A stretch of DNA of 64,000 bases from Hyphomonas johnsonii MHS-2 (GTDB lineage: Bacteria > Pseudomonadota > Alphaproteobacteria > Caulobacterales > Hyphomonadaceae). The stretch covers positions 186,001 through 250,000 of the forward strand of contig NZ_ARYK01000002.1 in the NCBI RefSeq assembly GCF_000685275.1. Reading direction: 5' to 3'. Shown here in pieces: positions 17,611 through 27,189 of the stretch. Every line of letters begins with the position of its first letter. Positions within the stretch are counted from its first letter, which is position 1. The translations under genes were made by a program, and so were the position numbers. The notes under the pieces were generated by a model, which saw nothing but the letters and a program-made list of their open reading frames with translations, made no database searches and was not told the origin of the DNA.

Positions 17611-19104
17611 TCACGCCCCTACAGGCTCGCCCAGGTAGCTGTTCAGGAAATCCTGGTGCAGCGGCATGCGATCAACGCCTCTTGCGACATTGGCGCGCAG
17701 GCCGTTCAGGGCGATCTGCATCTGTTCGGTCGACATGAGGCGACCGAGATGGTGGCGTCCCTGCGGCTGAAGCCGTTGGCCCATCATCACCTGTAACCAT
17801 GAATCGACCTGGAAGAGCTCTGATTTTTCCTGGTGGATCAGGCCGGTATCACGGAAGAGTTCGATCCGGTTGCGTAGCGAATCCGGAATGGGCATCGCCG
17901 CACGGTCACGCCAGAACACGCTGTCGGTGCGTTCCGTCAACTTGTAGTGCAGCACGATGAAATCGCGGATCTGCTCAAGTTCGATGCGCGCGAGATGGTT
18001 GTAGCGCCGCGAGAGCGCTTCGCTGATGCCATGGAACGGGAACATCTGGACAAGGCGCATGGCGTGGATCTGGATCAGGTGGATCGAGGTAGATTCCAGG
18101 GGTTCGACAAACCCGCTCGACAGCCCGATCGATACGCAGTTCTTGACCCAGATGTTGTCGCGGCGCCCGGTCCGGTAGCGGATCAGGCGCGGCTCGGTAA
18201 GTGGCTCGCTGTCCAGTTCGGCCAACAGGCGCGCACGCGCCTCGTCGTCGGACAGGTTTTCCCCACAATAGACGAGCCCATTCCCGACGCGGTGTTGCAG
18301 CGGAATGCGCCAGCGCCAGCCGGCATCATGCGCGATGGCACGGGTATAGGGCAACGCGGGGCCGGTTGATTCAGTCTGCACCGCAAGGGCGCGGTCGGTT
18401 GGCAGCCACTGAGTCCAGTCCTCGAAGCCCGTGTTCAGCGTCTTTCCGATGAGCATGGCGCGGAATCCCGTGCAATCAATGAACAGATCGCCGTCAATCC
18501 GCTCGCCCGACCGCAGGACAAGCGTCGTGATGTTGCCGGTCTCGCCGTCCTGCTCGACCGTTTCGATCAGGCCCTCGATACGCTTCGTGCCATAGGCTTC
18601 GGCCAATTTGCGGAGGAATCCGGCATAGACGCCGGCATCGAGATGATAGGCGAAATTGATCTGAGATTTTTCCGACGTGGCGAATTTGCCGGCCTGTGCA
18701 GCCTTCAGTTCCAGGCAATAGTCGCCAAGTTCGCCAGCCAGCCCCATCTCGCGGGCCTGAAGCCAGATATGGTGGAAGTCAGCCATCCATGTCGATTTCC
18801 CGACCATGCCGAAGGAGTGGAAATAGTGATCGCCGATCTCGCCCCAGCCTTCGAAGGATATCCCGAGCTTGAACGTTGCCTGCGTGGCGCGCATGAATTC
18901 ACGCTCGTCAATGCCAAGCAGGTGATGAAAGGTGCGATGCGTCGGGATCGTCGACTCGCCGACGCCGACGGTGCCGATATCATCCGACTCCACAAGCGTG
19001 ATGTCGATGAGGGGACCGAGCTGGCGGGAAAGCGCCGCCGCGACGATCCAGCCCGCCGTGCCTCCGCCGGCAATAACGACCTTCTTCACAACCTGATCAT
19101 TCAC
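17611..19104 (-). CDS. Flavin-dependent tryptophan halogenase family protein
   Basis: This 497-residue protein belongs to the FADH2-dependent tryptophan halogenase family. It has the FAD site IAGGGTAGW (11-19), GVGESTIP, a lysine at position 79 (ATFKLGIS) where characterised halogenases carry the catalytic lysine, the WRWRIP motif (263-268), and Glu337 in EPLEST, which matches the active-site glutamate. GTG 19104 is preferred to ATG 19122 because AAGGAG lies six bases upstream; the lysine then falls exactly at 79. It is the third gene after SapC and the cupin-like gene, downstream of a TonB-dependent receptor. Relatives of this clustered type tested in vitro act on indoles and favour bromide, but the natural substrate is unknown. 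No flavin reductase is present in the window. Confidence 0.88.
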   Translation of the reverse strand: MNDQVVKKVVIAGGGTAGWIVAAALSRQLGPLIDITLVESDDIGTVGVGESTIPTHRTFHHLLGIDEREFMRATQATFKLGISFEGWGEIGDHYFHSFGMVGKSTWMADFHHIWLQAREMGLAGELGDYCLELKAAQAGKFATSEKSQINFAYHLDAGVYAGFLRKLAEAYGTKRIEGLIETVEQDGETGNITTLVLRSGERIDGDLFIDCTGFRAMLIGKTLNTGFEDWTQWLPTDRALAVQTESTGPALPYTRAIAHDAGWRWRIPLQHRVGNGLVYCGENLSDDEARARLLAELDSEPLTEPRLIRYRTGRRDNIWVKNCVSIGLSSGFVEPLESTSIHLIQIHAMRLVQMFPFHGISEALSRRYNHLARIELEQIRDFIVLHYKLTERTDSVFWRDRAAMPIPDSLRNRIELFRDTGLIHQEKSELFQVDSWLQVMMGQRLQPQGRHHLGRLMSTEQMQIALNGLRANVARGVDRMPLHQDFLNSYLGEPVGA

Positions 19105-19126
19105 GGCGGGCTCCTTTTCCATCTTG

Positions 19127-20158
19127 TTACCGATTGAGGCGCTGCAGCAGTTTCGCGCGCAGGCGCCGGGCGCGCTGCTCGTCCATGGGCGCAAGATCGC
19201 CCTGCATGTGGTCTGGCAGATGCGCGCCTGCCTGCCCTGCCGGGCCGAAGACGTAATAATCGAACAGGGCCTTCCAGGCGCGCTTTTCCTGTTCAGGCCG
19301 GTCGCGCAGGCTGAGAAGGCCGTGCAGCAGTGTATTCTGGGGCGTGTCGATATAGGCTGGCGAGGTATTCCACCAGTAATTCATCATCGTGTTGAAATCG
19401 CTGAGCGCTTCGACATGGTGCCACCAGAGCGCCGGATAGAAGAGCGCGTCGCCGGGTTCGAGGTCCGCGACTTCGGCAGTCTCGAGCGCGTCGCGGAACC
19501 GCGGATGGCGCTCAAGGTCCGGATCCCGGAAGTTGACCATGCTGACGACCTGCCCGCCGGGTGTCGGCTCGAGCGGACCAGGATAGAGGTTGGCCACCTG
19601 CTCGGGCGGAAACAGGGTGAACCGCCGCTGTCCGACAAGGCAGCAGGCGATATTGTTCGACATGTCATAATGCGCGGTGGCGGTGGTCCGGTTGCCGATC
19701 CAGACACCGACGACCGGCGGGTTGCGCGCGAACATGTCGTCGTTCAGCACGAGGTCGTTCTGCGCACGAAAGCCCGGCAGGTAGAGGTCTGCGTCTGTTG
19801 AGCCGATATAATAGGAAGGCGCAGCAGGATCGCCGAGATGTTCGCGGATCCGGTCAAGATAATCGGTGAGCTGGACCCTGCCCCGCTCGAAATTCAGGCC
19901 CGTGCCGTCTTCATTGTAGAAGTAGCGGCCCTGTATCTCGGGCGCGCATGTATAACCGACAACCGGGCGTCCCTGATAGAAGGATGCGAGATGGGCCATT
20001 GCTGCCTGCGGCGAGACGCGACCTTCCCGCACGAGCGGCCAGTCCCTTGCGACGCCCTTCAGGATCGTTGGCACTTCTGCGCGCATCAGGTCGCCATAGG
20101 GAATGGCATCGGGCGCGAGGCCTTCGATCACTCGTGTCTTTCGTTGCACTTCGACCAT
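19127..20158 (-). CDS. Cupin-8 (JmjC-like) protein, probable Fe(II)/2-oxoglutarate dioxygenase
   Basis: This 343-residue cytoplasmic protein resembles the cupin_8 family, related to JmjC hydroxylases. The metal-binding set is visible: His163 and Asp165 in ATAHYDMSN, and a distal histidine near 248 in ALWWHHVEALS. LVGQRRFTLFPPEQVANLY and LEPGDALFYPALW are typical of the family. Related enzymes hydroxylate protein side chains, so a protein or peptide substrate is likely but unproven. It lies between sapC (25 bases) and the halogenase gene (22 bases), as is common in such clusters in Proteobacteria that degrade polysaccharides. Confidence 0.83.
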   Translation of the reverse strand: MVEVQRKTRVIEGLAPDAIPYGDLMRAEVPTILKGVARDWPLVREGRVSPQAAMAHLASFYQGRPVVGYTCAPEIQGRYFYNEDGTGLNFERGRVQLTDYLDRIREHLGDPAAPSYYIGSTDADLYLPGFRAQNDLVLNDDMFARNPPVVGVWIGNRTTATAHYDMSNNIACCLVGQRRFTLFPPEQVANLYPGPLEPTPGGQVVSMVNFRDPDLERHPRFRDALETAEVADLEPGDALFYPALWWHHVEALSDFNTMMNYWWNTSPAYIDTPQNTLLHGLLSLRDRPEQEKRAWKALFDYYVFGPAGQAGAHLPDHMQGDLAPMDEQRARRLRAKLLQRLNR

Positions 20159-20183
20159 GAGCTGATGACGTTCCCTGCGAAAG

Positions 20184-20915
20184 CTACGCGCCTGTCGCGC
20201 GTCTGGCGTTCTTGAGCGCTATCAGCCTGCTGACATTCGGCAGGGATGCAAGAACGAGATAGGCGGCACGCAGGTAACCGGCCCTGTGCAGGCTGGTCAG
20301 CGCAGGGCCCTCGAGCGCGGCAAGCTTGTCTTCATTGATAGAATAGACGTCAGGCACCGTGTAGACGGTGTGTTCATCGAGCCGGATGTCCAGCGAGGCA
20401 GGTTCGATCAGGTCTGCCTGCTCGAACGCCGCAAACATCGGCGCGGCGATTTCGGCGCCCTTGTTGATGACGCGCAGCACATGGCTGACATGCTGGAGAT
20501 AGGGTGTGTTGCCGCCATGCTTCAGGAACAGGGGCTGGCCCTGGGTCCGGCTGACGCGGGGATTGTCGAGGTCGACATAGATGACGGGTTCGCGGCGGGT
20601 TTCGCCGTCGATTTCCTGGTCCTGGAAACCGATGATGAATGGGCCGCGCTGGTGGATAGCCGGCACGTACCGGCCCTGCCAGCCGCTTTCGTCGAGGAAC
20701 AGGTTTTCGCCCTTGTCGAGCCCCAGCAGGGCAACCGAATAGAAGGCGCCAGCATCATCCTTGCGGAAGAGGATGGGGTATTCGCGCTGCACTTCTGCGT
20801 ATTCCGTCGGAAACACCACCGTCTGGTTGAGCTGGTCGCCATAGTCTGTGCCATGGCCGGTGAGGACTTTCAGGTCCTGGTGGTCAATATTGTTGAGGAG
20901 TACCGTATTGGTCAT
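20184..20915 (-). CDS. SapC family protein
   Basis: This 243-residue protein matches the SapC family, named after a Campylobacter S-layer locus. It shows the central pattern VVFPTEYAEVQREYPILFRKD near residues 33-53, followed by LLGLDKGENLFLDESGWQGRYVPA and GPFIIGFQDQ. No signal peptide is seen, so it should be cytoplasmic. Its role is not known; it repeatedly occurs beside cupin-8 and tryptophan halogenase genes downstream of TonB-dependent receptors, as it does here. An AAAGG site precedes ATG 20915. Confidence 0.85.
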   Translation of the reverse strand: MTNTVLLNNIDHQDLKVLTGHGTDYGDQLNQTVVFPTEYAEVQREYPILFRKDDAGAFYSVALLGLDKGENLFLDESGWQGRYVPAIHQRGPFIIGFQDQEIDGETRREPVIYVDLDNPRVSRTQGQPLFLKHGGNTPYLQHVSHVLRVINKGAEIAAPMFAAFEQADLIEPASLDIRLDEHTVYTVPDVYSINEDKLAALEGPALTSLHRAGYLRAAYLVLASLPNVSRLIALKNARRATGA

Positions 20916-20960
20916 TCTGCGCCTTTCGGTCCTGGCGTTCCGGCGGGGCGGCCGTGTCGA

Positions 20961-20988
20961 AAAAGGCCGCTGCGATGAGCGGCCTTTT
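20961..20988 (-). terminator. Intrinsic terminator between TonB receptor and sapC
   Basis: A perfect 11-base stem (AAAAGGCCGCT with AGCGGCCTTTT) surrounds a six-base loop. Read on the minus strand it ends in GGCCTTTTT, so it should stop most receptor transcripts and let a fraction through to sapC, the cupin-like gene and the halogenase gene. Confidence 0.82.
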
Positions 20989-21023
20989 CCAGTTTATCGT
21001 TATCAAGCCTTGCCTGTCGACGG

Positions 21024-24000
21024 CTAGAACTTGTAGCGGGCGCCGAGCAGGTAGCGTGGGGACAGTTCGTAGGAGTAGTAGAACTGCTCCGGCACACGGT
21101 GGTAGACGCGCTGGTCTTCGCCGGTGATGTTGATCGCCTCGAACGAGACCGCGACATTCTCGTTGATGTCGTAGCTGACGTTCAGGTCGAACTGGCCGAA
21201 GTCCTCGACATAAATGCCGCTGCGGTCGCCGGTCTGGTTTGTCTGCTGCAGGAACGTGTCACGCCAGTTATAGGCCAGACGGGCCGAGAAGCCGTAGTTC
21301 TCGTAGATCGCGGTGATGTTCGCGGAGTCAGACAGGCCGACAAGGGCAAACTGGTTCTCGCTCGGCGGCGAAGCCGGGTCGAGTTCCACATCCCCGTTGA
21401 CCATCGTGTAGTTGGCCGCAAAGCCAAGTCCGGTGTCACCGAAGAAGTGCTGCCAGGCAAATTCGATACCGTCGATGTTGCCTTCCTTGTTATTGATCGG
21501 CTGCGATACCGCGAAGCTGAGGAGCGGATCATTGGCATCCGCACTCACATCATAGAGACCGAGGATGGTGTCCACATAGGTTTGCGGCAGGGCACCATTG
21601 ACGAGGTTCGCCTGGAACTCGGCCTGGGCCGCAGCGACGTTGCCATTATTCGCGTCGATCAGGGCAACCATGGTGAACATGTTTGCTTCAGACCGGTCGA
21701 CACCGAGCGCATCGATCACGTCCAGCGCATCGCCAGACCGTGTTCCGGCAACGCCGGAGGCAGGGTCACGAAGGCCAAACAGGTTGCGATCGACGACACC
21801 GTTCCCGACGAAGTTCTTCACGCGCTTGTCGAAATAGCCGACAGAGACGTAGCTCGTGTCTCCATAATACCATTCGAGGGACACGTCGAAGTTGTCCGAT
21901 TCCAGTGGCAGCAGTGCCGGGTTCTGCGAACTGCCGGTGACCTGGCCGCCAAGGGCGGTCGGCCTGTTCGGCGCAGCGGCCGTGGTCGACGCGAACAGGC
22001 TGCTGTAGGCGACGCGGCCGATCGTCTTGGAATAGGACGCACGGGCGACGATATTGTCCGTGACATCAATCTGGAAGTCGATGTTCGGCAGCAGGTGATC
22101 ATAGCTGCCTTCACCGGACAGATCTTCCTTGGCGCCCGATTGCTGAACGAGGAAATCGTTATCCGAGATCCAGAGAACACCAGACGGTATCGACTGCTGG
22201 GTAACCGACGTCACTTTCGTGTCTTCGTACCGTATACCGGCGCTGACGCGTGCCGGACGATTGAGCAGTTCGCTTTCCATTTCGAACTGGGCGAACAGGG
22301 ACGTAATCTCTTCACCAACGATGTCATGGGTCTCTGACAGGTTGTCGCTGTTGCCGGCATAGGCGGCTGTCAGCGCGGTAAAGAGGTCTGTCGCACTGCC
22401 GCGGAATGCGGTATCTGCCTGACCGACCGGAATGTCATCGAACAAGCAGCTGAGGCAGTAAGCCTCCATGACGCCTGGGGCGAACTGCTCAACATCGCGC
22501 GGATTGCTGAAGCCCCAGCTGCCGAGGTCCTGCTGGGTTGTCCGTGTGCTGCGTTCCATCGTGGTGTCTCGATAGTTGCCGCCGACGGTCAGGCTGCTGG
22601 AGTCGAACTCCCAGACGAAGCGCAGATCGATTTCATCGACCTCGTGCTTCATGTTTGAGGCCGCTGAACGCGCCACCTGAGTGGCAAGGTCGCCGACATC
22701 CAACATGCCGTTATTGTTGCCGCTGGCACTGTCGTCGGTCGTGAAGCTCTGGATCGGGTAACCGCTCCGGAAATCGACCGAGTGCTGGAGGTTCACCGGC
22801 GCGCCGATGGCGACGAAAGTTGCCGAGTGGCCAAGCGGGTTGTTGCCGCCGGACGTGGCCTCGGACGTATGCGCGTCAAGGATCACCCTGGCACGGTCAT
22901 TCAGTTCCCAATCGGCGTTGAAGCCAATCGAGGTCAATTCGTCCTTGGTCGCCCGGTTTGTCTGTTCAAAACCGATGTCCTTGGTGCCGTTATTGTTCTC
23001 CTGAAGGAAAACAGCCGTCGCGACCGGACCGTCATTGTCGAAAACGACCTGGTCAAACGGTGTGGCGAACCAGTTGGTCTGTTCATACCGGTCCTCGTCG
23101 GACTCGTTGCTGGCGTAGGTTACGTCGCCGGTCAGGGTCAGGTTGTCCATCGGACGGAACTGAAGCACCAACTGGCCATTCAGACGTTCGCGCGAGAGAT
23201 CTGAGAAGTCGTAGCGGCTGTCCTGCGGAACCGCCCAGAGCTGGTCGTCCGCCGGAGCATTTGTGACCTGCGTCGAGCCATCGCCGCGCACATAGCCGCT
23301 GTCTGCGAAGATGCCGTCGACCGCCGGGTCGAAGACGAGCCAGTCGTTTACCTGTTGAGTCGGTGCACCGGAATCGCGCTTCGAGTAAGAACCGAACACG
23401 CCGACGCCAAAGCGCTCGGTATTGTCGGTCCAGCTGGCAAGTCCTGTCAGCTCTGGCGTGTAGTCATCGCCGGCTTCAACACTCGTGTCATTCATGATCT
23501 TGACGCCGGCAGACGCCTGGAAGCCGGGATTGTCCAGCGGACGCCGGGTGCGGATATTGACGGTTGCACCGATACCGCCCGAGGGCAGGATCGCCTGACC
23601 GGTCTTGTAGACTTCAAGGCTGCTGACGCCTTCAGAGGCAAGGTTCGAGAAGTCGAAGGAGCGGTCGCCACCTGCGCCGTAGTTGCCACGTTCGCCGATC
23701 ACGCCGATGTCGGCAGTTGGAAGCGTGCGACCGTTGAGCGTGACGAGGTTGAAGTCGGGCCCGAAGCCGCGAACCGTGATTTTCGAGCCTTCGCCGTTCG
23801 ACCGGTCGATCGACACACCCGTGATGCGCTGGAGCGATTCGGCGAGGTTGGTGTCTGGGAACTTGCCGATGTCTTCGGCGGAAATCGCGTCCAGGACACC
23901 ATTTGATTCACGCTTGAGATCCATGGCCCGCTCGAGCGATCCGCGAATGCCTTGAACGACAATGACTTCCTGGCGAGCCTCATCGTCGACGCCCTCCTGC

Positions 24001-24113
24001 GCCACCGCCGTCATGGCGCTCAGAAGCGACACAGCTGATACGCCACAGAGCAGCGCAGCCCATTTTGGCGATCGCTTGCCGCGCACACCAAGTTCATCCT
24101 TGTATAAGGTCAT
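21024..24113 (-). CDS. TonB-dependent receptor (TonB_Xanth_Caul type), probable xylo-oligosaccharide importer
   Basis: This 1029-residue outer-membrane receptor starts at ATG 24113 behind AGGGAGAG; an upstream ATG at 24185 would add a non-signal extension. A signal peptide ends near AVAQEG. The plug domain (about 50-180) begins EVIVVQGIRGSLERAMDLKR and has ISAEDIGKFPDTNLAESLQR and RGFGPDFNLVTLNGR, the pattern of the TonB_Xanth_Caul receptors used for carbohydrates. The barrel ends in LGARYKF with the usual terminal aromatic residue. It is divergent from the GH3 beta-xylosidase gene with operator boxes between, so uptake of xylan fragments is inferred. A terminator separates it from sapC. Confidence 0.92.
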   Translation of the reverse strand: MTLYKDELGVRGKRSPKWAALLCGVSAVSLLSAMTAVAQEGVDDEARQEVIVVQGIRGSLERAMDLKRESNGVLDAISAEDIGKFPDTNLAESLQRITGVSIDRSNGEGSKITVRGFGPDFNLVTLNGRTLPTADIGVIGERGNYGAGGDRSFDFSNLASEGVSSLEVYKTGQAILPSGGIGATVNIRTRRPLDNPGFQASAGVKIMNDTSVEAGDDYTPELTGLASWTDNTERFGVGVFGSYSKRDSGAPTQQVNDWLVFDPAVDGIFADSGYVRGDGSTQVTNAPADDQLWAVPQDSRYDFSDLSRERLNGQLVLQFRPMDNLTLTGDVTYASNESDEDRYEQTNWFATPFDQVVFDNDGPVATAVFLQENNNGTKDIGFEQTNRATKDELTSIGFNADWELNDRARVILDAHTSEATSGGNNPLGHSATFVAIGAPVNLQHSVDFRSGYPIQSFTTDDSASGNNNGMLDVGDLATQVARSAASNMKHEVDEIDLRFVWEFDSSSLTVGGNYRDTTMERSTRTTQQDLGSWGFSNPRDVEQFAPGVMEAYCLSCLFDDIPVGQADTAFRGSATDLFTALTAAYAGNSDNLSETHDIVGEEITSLFAQFEMESELLNRPARVSAGIRYEDTKVTSVTQQSIPSGVLWISDNDFLVQQSGAKEDLSGEGSYDHLLPNIDFQIDVTDNIVARASYSKTIGRVAYSSLFASTTAAAPNRPTALGGQVTGSSQNPALLPLESDNFDVSLEWYYGDTSYVSVGYFDKRVKNFVGNGVVDRNLFGLRDPASGVAGTRSGDALDVIDALGVDRSEANMFTMVALIDANNGNVAAAQAEFQANLVNGALPQTYVDTILGLYDVSADANDPLLSFAVSQPINNKEGNIDGIEFAWQHFFGDTGLGFAANYTMVNGDVELDPASPPSENQFALVGLSDSANITAIYENYGFSARLAYNWRDTFLQQTNQTGDRSGIYVEDFGQFDLNVSYDINENVAVSFEAINITGEDQRVYHRVPEQFYYSYELSPRYLLGARYKF

Positions 24114-24483
24114 CGACTCTCTCCCTTGATCGTCGGTGTCATCCGTATGCACCGAACTTGTTGGCTCTTCTGGCGACAGGAACATTGCTCATCCTGACTA
24201 CCCGAAACCTATGCGAGCACGAAATGTTTGCGCTATCAATGGGCGTCTCACAAAAATGTTAGCGTTCGCGGTCGAAATGTTGGTGATAGCGCCAGAGTGT
24301 GTTTATTGGGCAACACTCGACACCATTTAGCAGCGCTAACCGACACACCGCGTTGCGCGCGACCGCATCCTACACACGGAATCGAAAAGAGCTTGGCGGC
24401 AACAATGTTAGCGTGCAACAAAGAGGCCAATGAAGTGGGGCTGCACCTTTCGTGATGGCTCCCAGCCACTCCAGGAGGGACGC
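24114..24483. promoter_or_regulatory. Divergent receptor/beta-xylosidase promoter region with three operator-like boxes
   Basis: These 370 bases hold no gene. Three partial matches to the window's LacI-type box are present: TGTTAGCGTTCGCG at 24258-24271, TAGCAGCGCTAACC at 24328-24341 and TGTTAGCGTGCAAC at 24406-24419. Each keeps one nearly complete half-site (TGTTAGCG or CGCTAAC). The first lies 145 bases from the receptor start and the last 65 bases from the GH3 start. The spacings of about 70 and 78 bases between neighbouring sites would suit cooperative binding. Confidence 0.55.
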
Positions 24484-27189
24484 ATGAGCGCAACATTCAG
24501 AACATCCATCAGACGCTATTGGGAAACGGTTGCCATCGCGGCCCTGGCGGCCGGAATAACCGCCTGCTCCGGCGCTCCCAACGCATCGTCGGCTGATTCG
24601 TCGCAGGCCGCCGACCTTGCCACCGAAATCCCCCCTGCCCCGGTCTACACCTACCCGTTCCAGGACCCATCACTCAACCCGGCCGACCGTGCCGCTGACC
24701 TTGTCGGCCGGCTGACCCTCGAGGAAAAAGCGGCACAGATGTATGACAAGGCCGCTTCGATTGAACGCCTTGGAATCCGCAAGCACAACTGGTGGAACGA
24801 GGCATTGCACGGCGTCGCGCGGGCGGGCGAGGCAACGGTTTTCCCGCAGGCGATCGGTCTGGCTGCAACGTGGGACGAAGACCTCATGCTGCGGGTCTCG
24901 ACGGCAATCTCTGACGAAGGCCGTGCCAAGCACAACAATTTCGCCCGCCAGGGTGTCTACGAGATGTATACAGACCTCACCTACTGGTCGCCGAACATCA
25001 ACATCTTCCGCGACCCGCGCTGGGGGCGCGGGCAGGAAACCTATGGCGAGGATCCGTTCCTCACGGGCCGTATGGCGACGAATTTCGTTAACGGCATCCA
25101 GGGCGATGATGACAAGTATCTCAAGGCCATCGCGACCGTGAAGCACTTCGCGGTCCATTCCGGCCCTGAGCCGACACGTCATTCGGATGATTACAATCCG
25201 ACCGAGGCCGACCTGCACGAAACCTATCTTGGTGCCTTCAAGGCAGCCTTCGACAATACTGAGGTGGCATCGGTGATGTGCGCCTATAACGCGTTCCGTG
25301 GCGCGCCGGCCTGCGGTAGCGAAGAGCTGATGGTCGACCTGTTGCGGGGCGAACTGGGCTTTGACGGCTACGTCGTTTCCGATTGCGGCGCGATCGGTGA
25401 TTTCTACTACGACTATGCCCACAAATACGTCGACACTCGGGCCGAGGCTGCGGCGCTCTCCGTGAAGATGGGCACCGACATCAATTGCGGCGACGGCGAA
25501 GGCAACAAGATGGATGCCCTTCCCGAAGCCGTCGCGCTGGGCCTGATCGACGAGGCGACTATCGACAGAGCCGTGACGCGGCTGTTCACGGCCCGGTTCC
25601 GCCTCGGCGAGTTCGACCAAGACGTGCCTTACGCCGACATCCCCTACAGTGTGGTGGCCAGCGAGCAGAACCTCGCCCTCTCCGCCGAAGCGGCCCGCGA
25701 CTCGCTCGTGCTGCTGAAGAATGACGGCGTCCTGCCGCTGGCCGAAGGCACGAAGGTCGCGGTCATCGGCCCGAACGCCGACAATGAGCTGACGCTTGTG
25801 GCGAACTATTTCGGCTACCCGACCGCACCCGTTACGGCGCTTGAGGGCGTGATCGCAAAGGCAGGCGCTGAAAACGTCGTCTATGCGCCCGGCGCGGCGC
25901 TGGCAGGCAACGTATTCGGCAACAAGAAGCCCGTCGAGGCCAGCGTTTTCAAGCACGCTGACGAGAATGGCGACTTGCAGCCCGGCCTGACGATGACAAG
26001 CTGGGACAATGCTTCGCGTGACGGCGATCCGGTATCTGTCACGGTCGACGCACAGATCGATCACCACTGGAAAACCTCGCCGATCAACGGCGAGACCGCC
26101 GATGAATTTGTGATTGTCTGGACAGGCTTCATCGTTCCGGAAACCGATGGCGCCTACAGCTTTGGGGTTCCGAGAATGTCCGAGGCCACGGTTGACGGCA
26201 AGAAGATCACCGATGGCCCGATCGAGATGAAGGCAGGCAAGGCCTACCCTGTCGAATATACGCTGAACGCCGTGCGGGCTTGGCCGGTCAACACGATCGA
26301 ACCGACCGCAAAACTGTCATGGGTGAATACATCCCGCGACTGGGCTGGCAAGGCGCTGGATGTCGCCAAGGACGCCGATGTCGTGCTGTTCTTCGGCGGC
26401 ATCGATGCCGATCTCGAAGGCGAGGAGATGAGCGTGAAGATTGGCGGCTTCCTCGGCGGCGACCGCACGAACCTGAAACTGCCACAGGTGCAGGAAGACC
26501 TGCTGAAAAAGCTCGACGCCACCGGCAAGCCGGTCGTCCTGGTGAACTTCTCGGGCAGCGCCGTGGCGCTCAACTGGGAGGCGGAGAACCTGCCGGCCAT
26601 CGTGCAGGCATTCTATCCGGGCGAAAAAGCGGGCACGGCCATCGCGGACCTACTGTGGGGCGAGTTCAGCCCATCCGGCCGCCTGCCCGTGACGTTTTAC
26701 GCCTCGCTCGACGGCATGCCCGATTTTGACGACTATTCGATGCGCAATCGCACGTACAAGTATTACGAAGGGACGCCGCTCTACCCCTTCGGTTACGGGC
26801 TGAGCTACACCTCGTTCGCCTATTCGGACATTGCGGTCCCGGACGTTCACGACAGCACCCAGCCGATGCCCGTCTCCGTGAAGGTGACCAATACAGGCAA
26901 GCGGGCCGGCCGCGAAGTCGTGCAGGCCTACATCCAGCTGGGCGAGCGGCCGAATCCTTCGACACCGCGGATTGAACTGGTGGCATTCGACGTGGTCGAT
27001 CTGGCGCCCGGTGAAAGCAACGTCGTGGCATTCGACCTTTCGCCGGAGCGGCTCGGCTATTTCAATGACCAAGGCGAGCTTGTGGCACCTGCGGGCATGA
27101 CCGCGACGGTGTCGCTCGGTGGCGGCCAGCCAGGCTTTGCCACGGAGGATGGCGCAGCTTCGGCGAAGGTGACATTCAGCGCGGACTGA
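24484..27189 (+). CDS. GH3 beta-xylosidase-type lipoprotein with PA14 insert
   Basis: This 901-residue enzyme is anchored by a lipoprotein signal (ITAC, Cys28). ATG 24484 follows GGAGGGACGC; the upstream in-frame ATG at 24430 lacks a signal. The GH3 N-domain covers about 60-400, with RWGRGQETYGEDPFLTGR, VKHFAVHSGPEP and the nucleophile Asp300 in GYVVSDCGA. The C-domain is interrupted by a PA14-like module (about 500-620, with FIVPETDGAYSFGV), and a fibronectin-III-like domain closes the protein. HNWWNEALHG is typical of the xylosidase branch. It probably trims xylo-oligosaccharides to xylose in the periplasm or at the surface. A shared operator region links it with the TonB receptor. Confidence 0.9.
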   Translation: MSATFRTSIRRYWETVAIAALAAGITACSGAPNASSADSSQAADLATEIPPAPVYTYPFQDPSLNPADRAADLVGRLTLEEKAAQMYDKAASIERLGIRKHNWWNEALHGVARAGEATVFPQAIGLAATWDEDLMLRVSTAISDEGRAKHNNFARQGVYEMYTDLTYWSPNINIFRDPRWGRGQETYGEDPFLTGRMATNFVNGIQGDDDKYLKAIATVKHFAVHSGPEPTRHSDDYNPTEADLHETYLGAFKAAFDNTEVASVMCAYNAFRGAPACGSEELMVDLLRGELGFDGYVVSDCGAIGDFYYDYAHKYVDTRAEAAALSVKMGTDINCGDGEGNKMDALPEAVALGLIDEATIDRAVTRLFTARFRLGEFDQDVPYADIPYSVVASEQNLALSAEAARDSLVLLKNDGVLPLAEGTKVAVIGPNADNELTLVANYFGYPTAPVTALEGVIAKAGAENVVYAPGAALAGNVFGNKKPVEASVFKHADENGDLQPGLTMTSWDNASRDGDPVSVTVDAQIDHHWKTSPINGETADEFVIVWTGFIVPETDGAYSFGVPRMSEATVDGKKITDGPIEMKAGKAYPVEYTLNAVRAWPVNTIEPTAKLSWVNTSRDWAGKALDVAKDADVVLFFGGIDADLEGEEMSVKIGGFLGGDRTNLKLPQVQEDLLKKLDATGKPVVLVNFSGSAVALNWEAENLPAIVQAFYPGEKAGTAIADLLWGEFSPSGRLPVTFYASLDGMPDFDDYSMRNRTYKYYEGTPLYPFGYGLSYTSFAYSDIAVPDVHDSTQPMPVSVKVTNTGKRAGREVVQAYIQLGERPNPSTPRIELVAFDVVDLAPGESNVVAFDLSPERLGYFNDQGELVAPAGMTATVSLGGGQPGFATEDGAASAKVTFSAD

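Noticed and set aside
24281..24294. TGGTGATAGCGCCA as a further operator
   Set aside because: The outer bases fit but the central CG is missing, so it does not match the LacI-type pattern.
24670..26067. 465-codon minus-strand frame within the GH3 xylosidase gene
   Set aside because: Antisense shadow; the plus frame has lipoprotein signal, catalytic aspartate and GH3 motifs.
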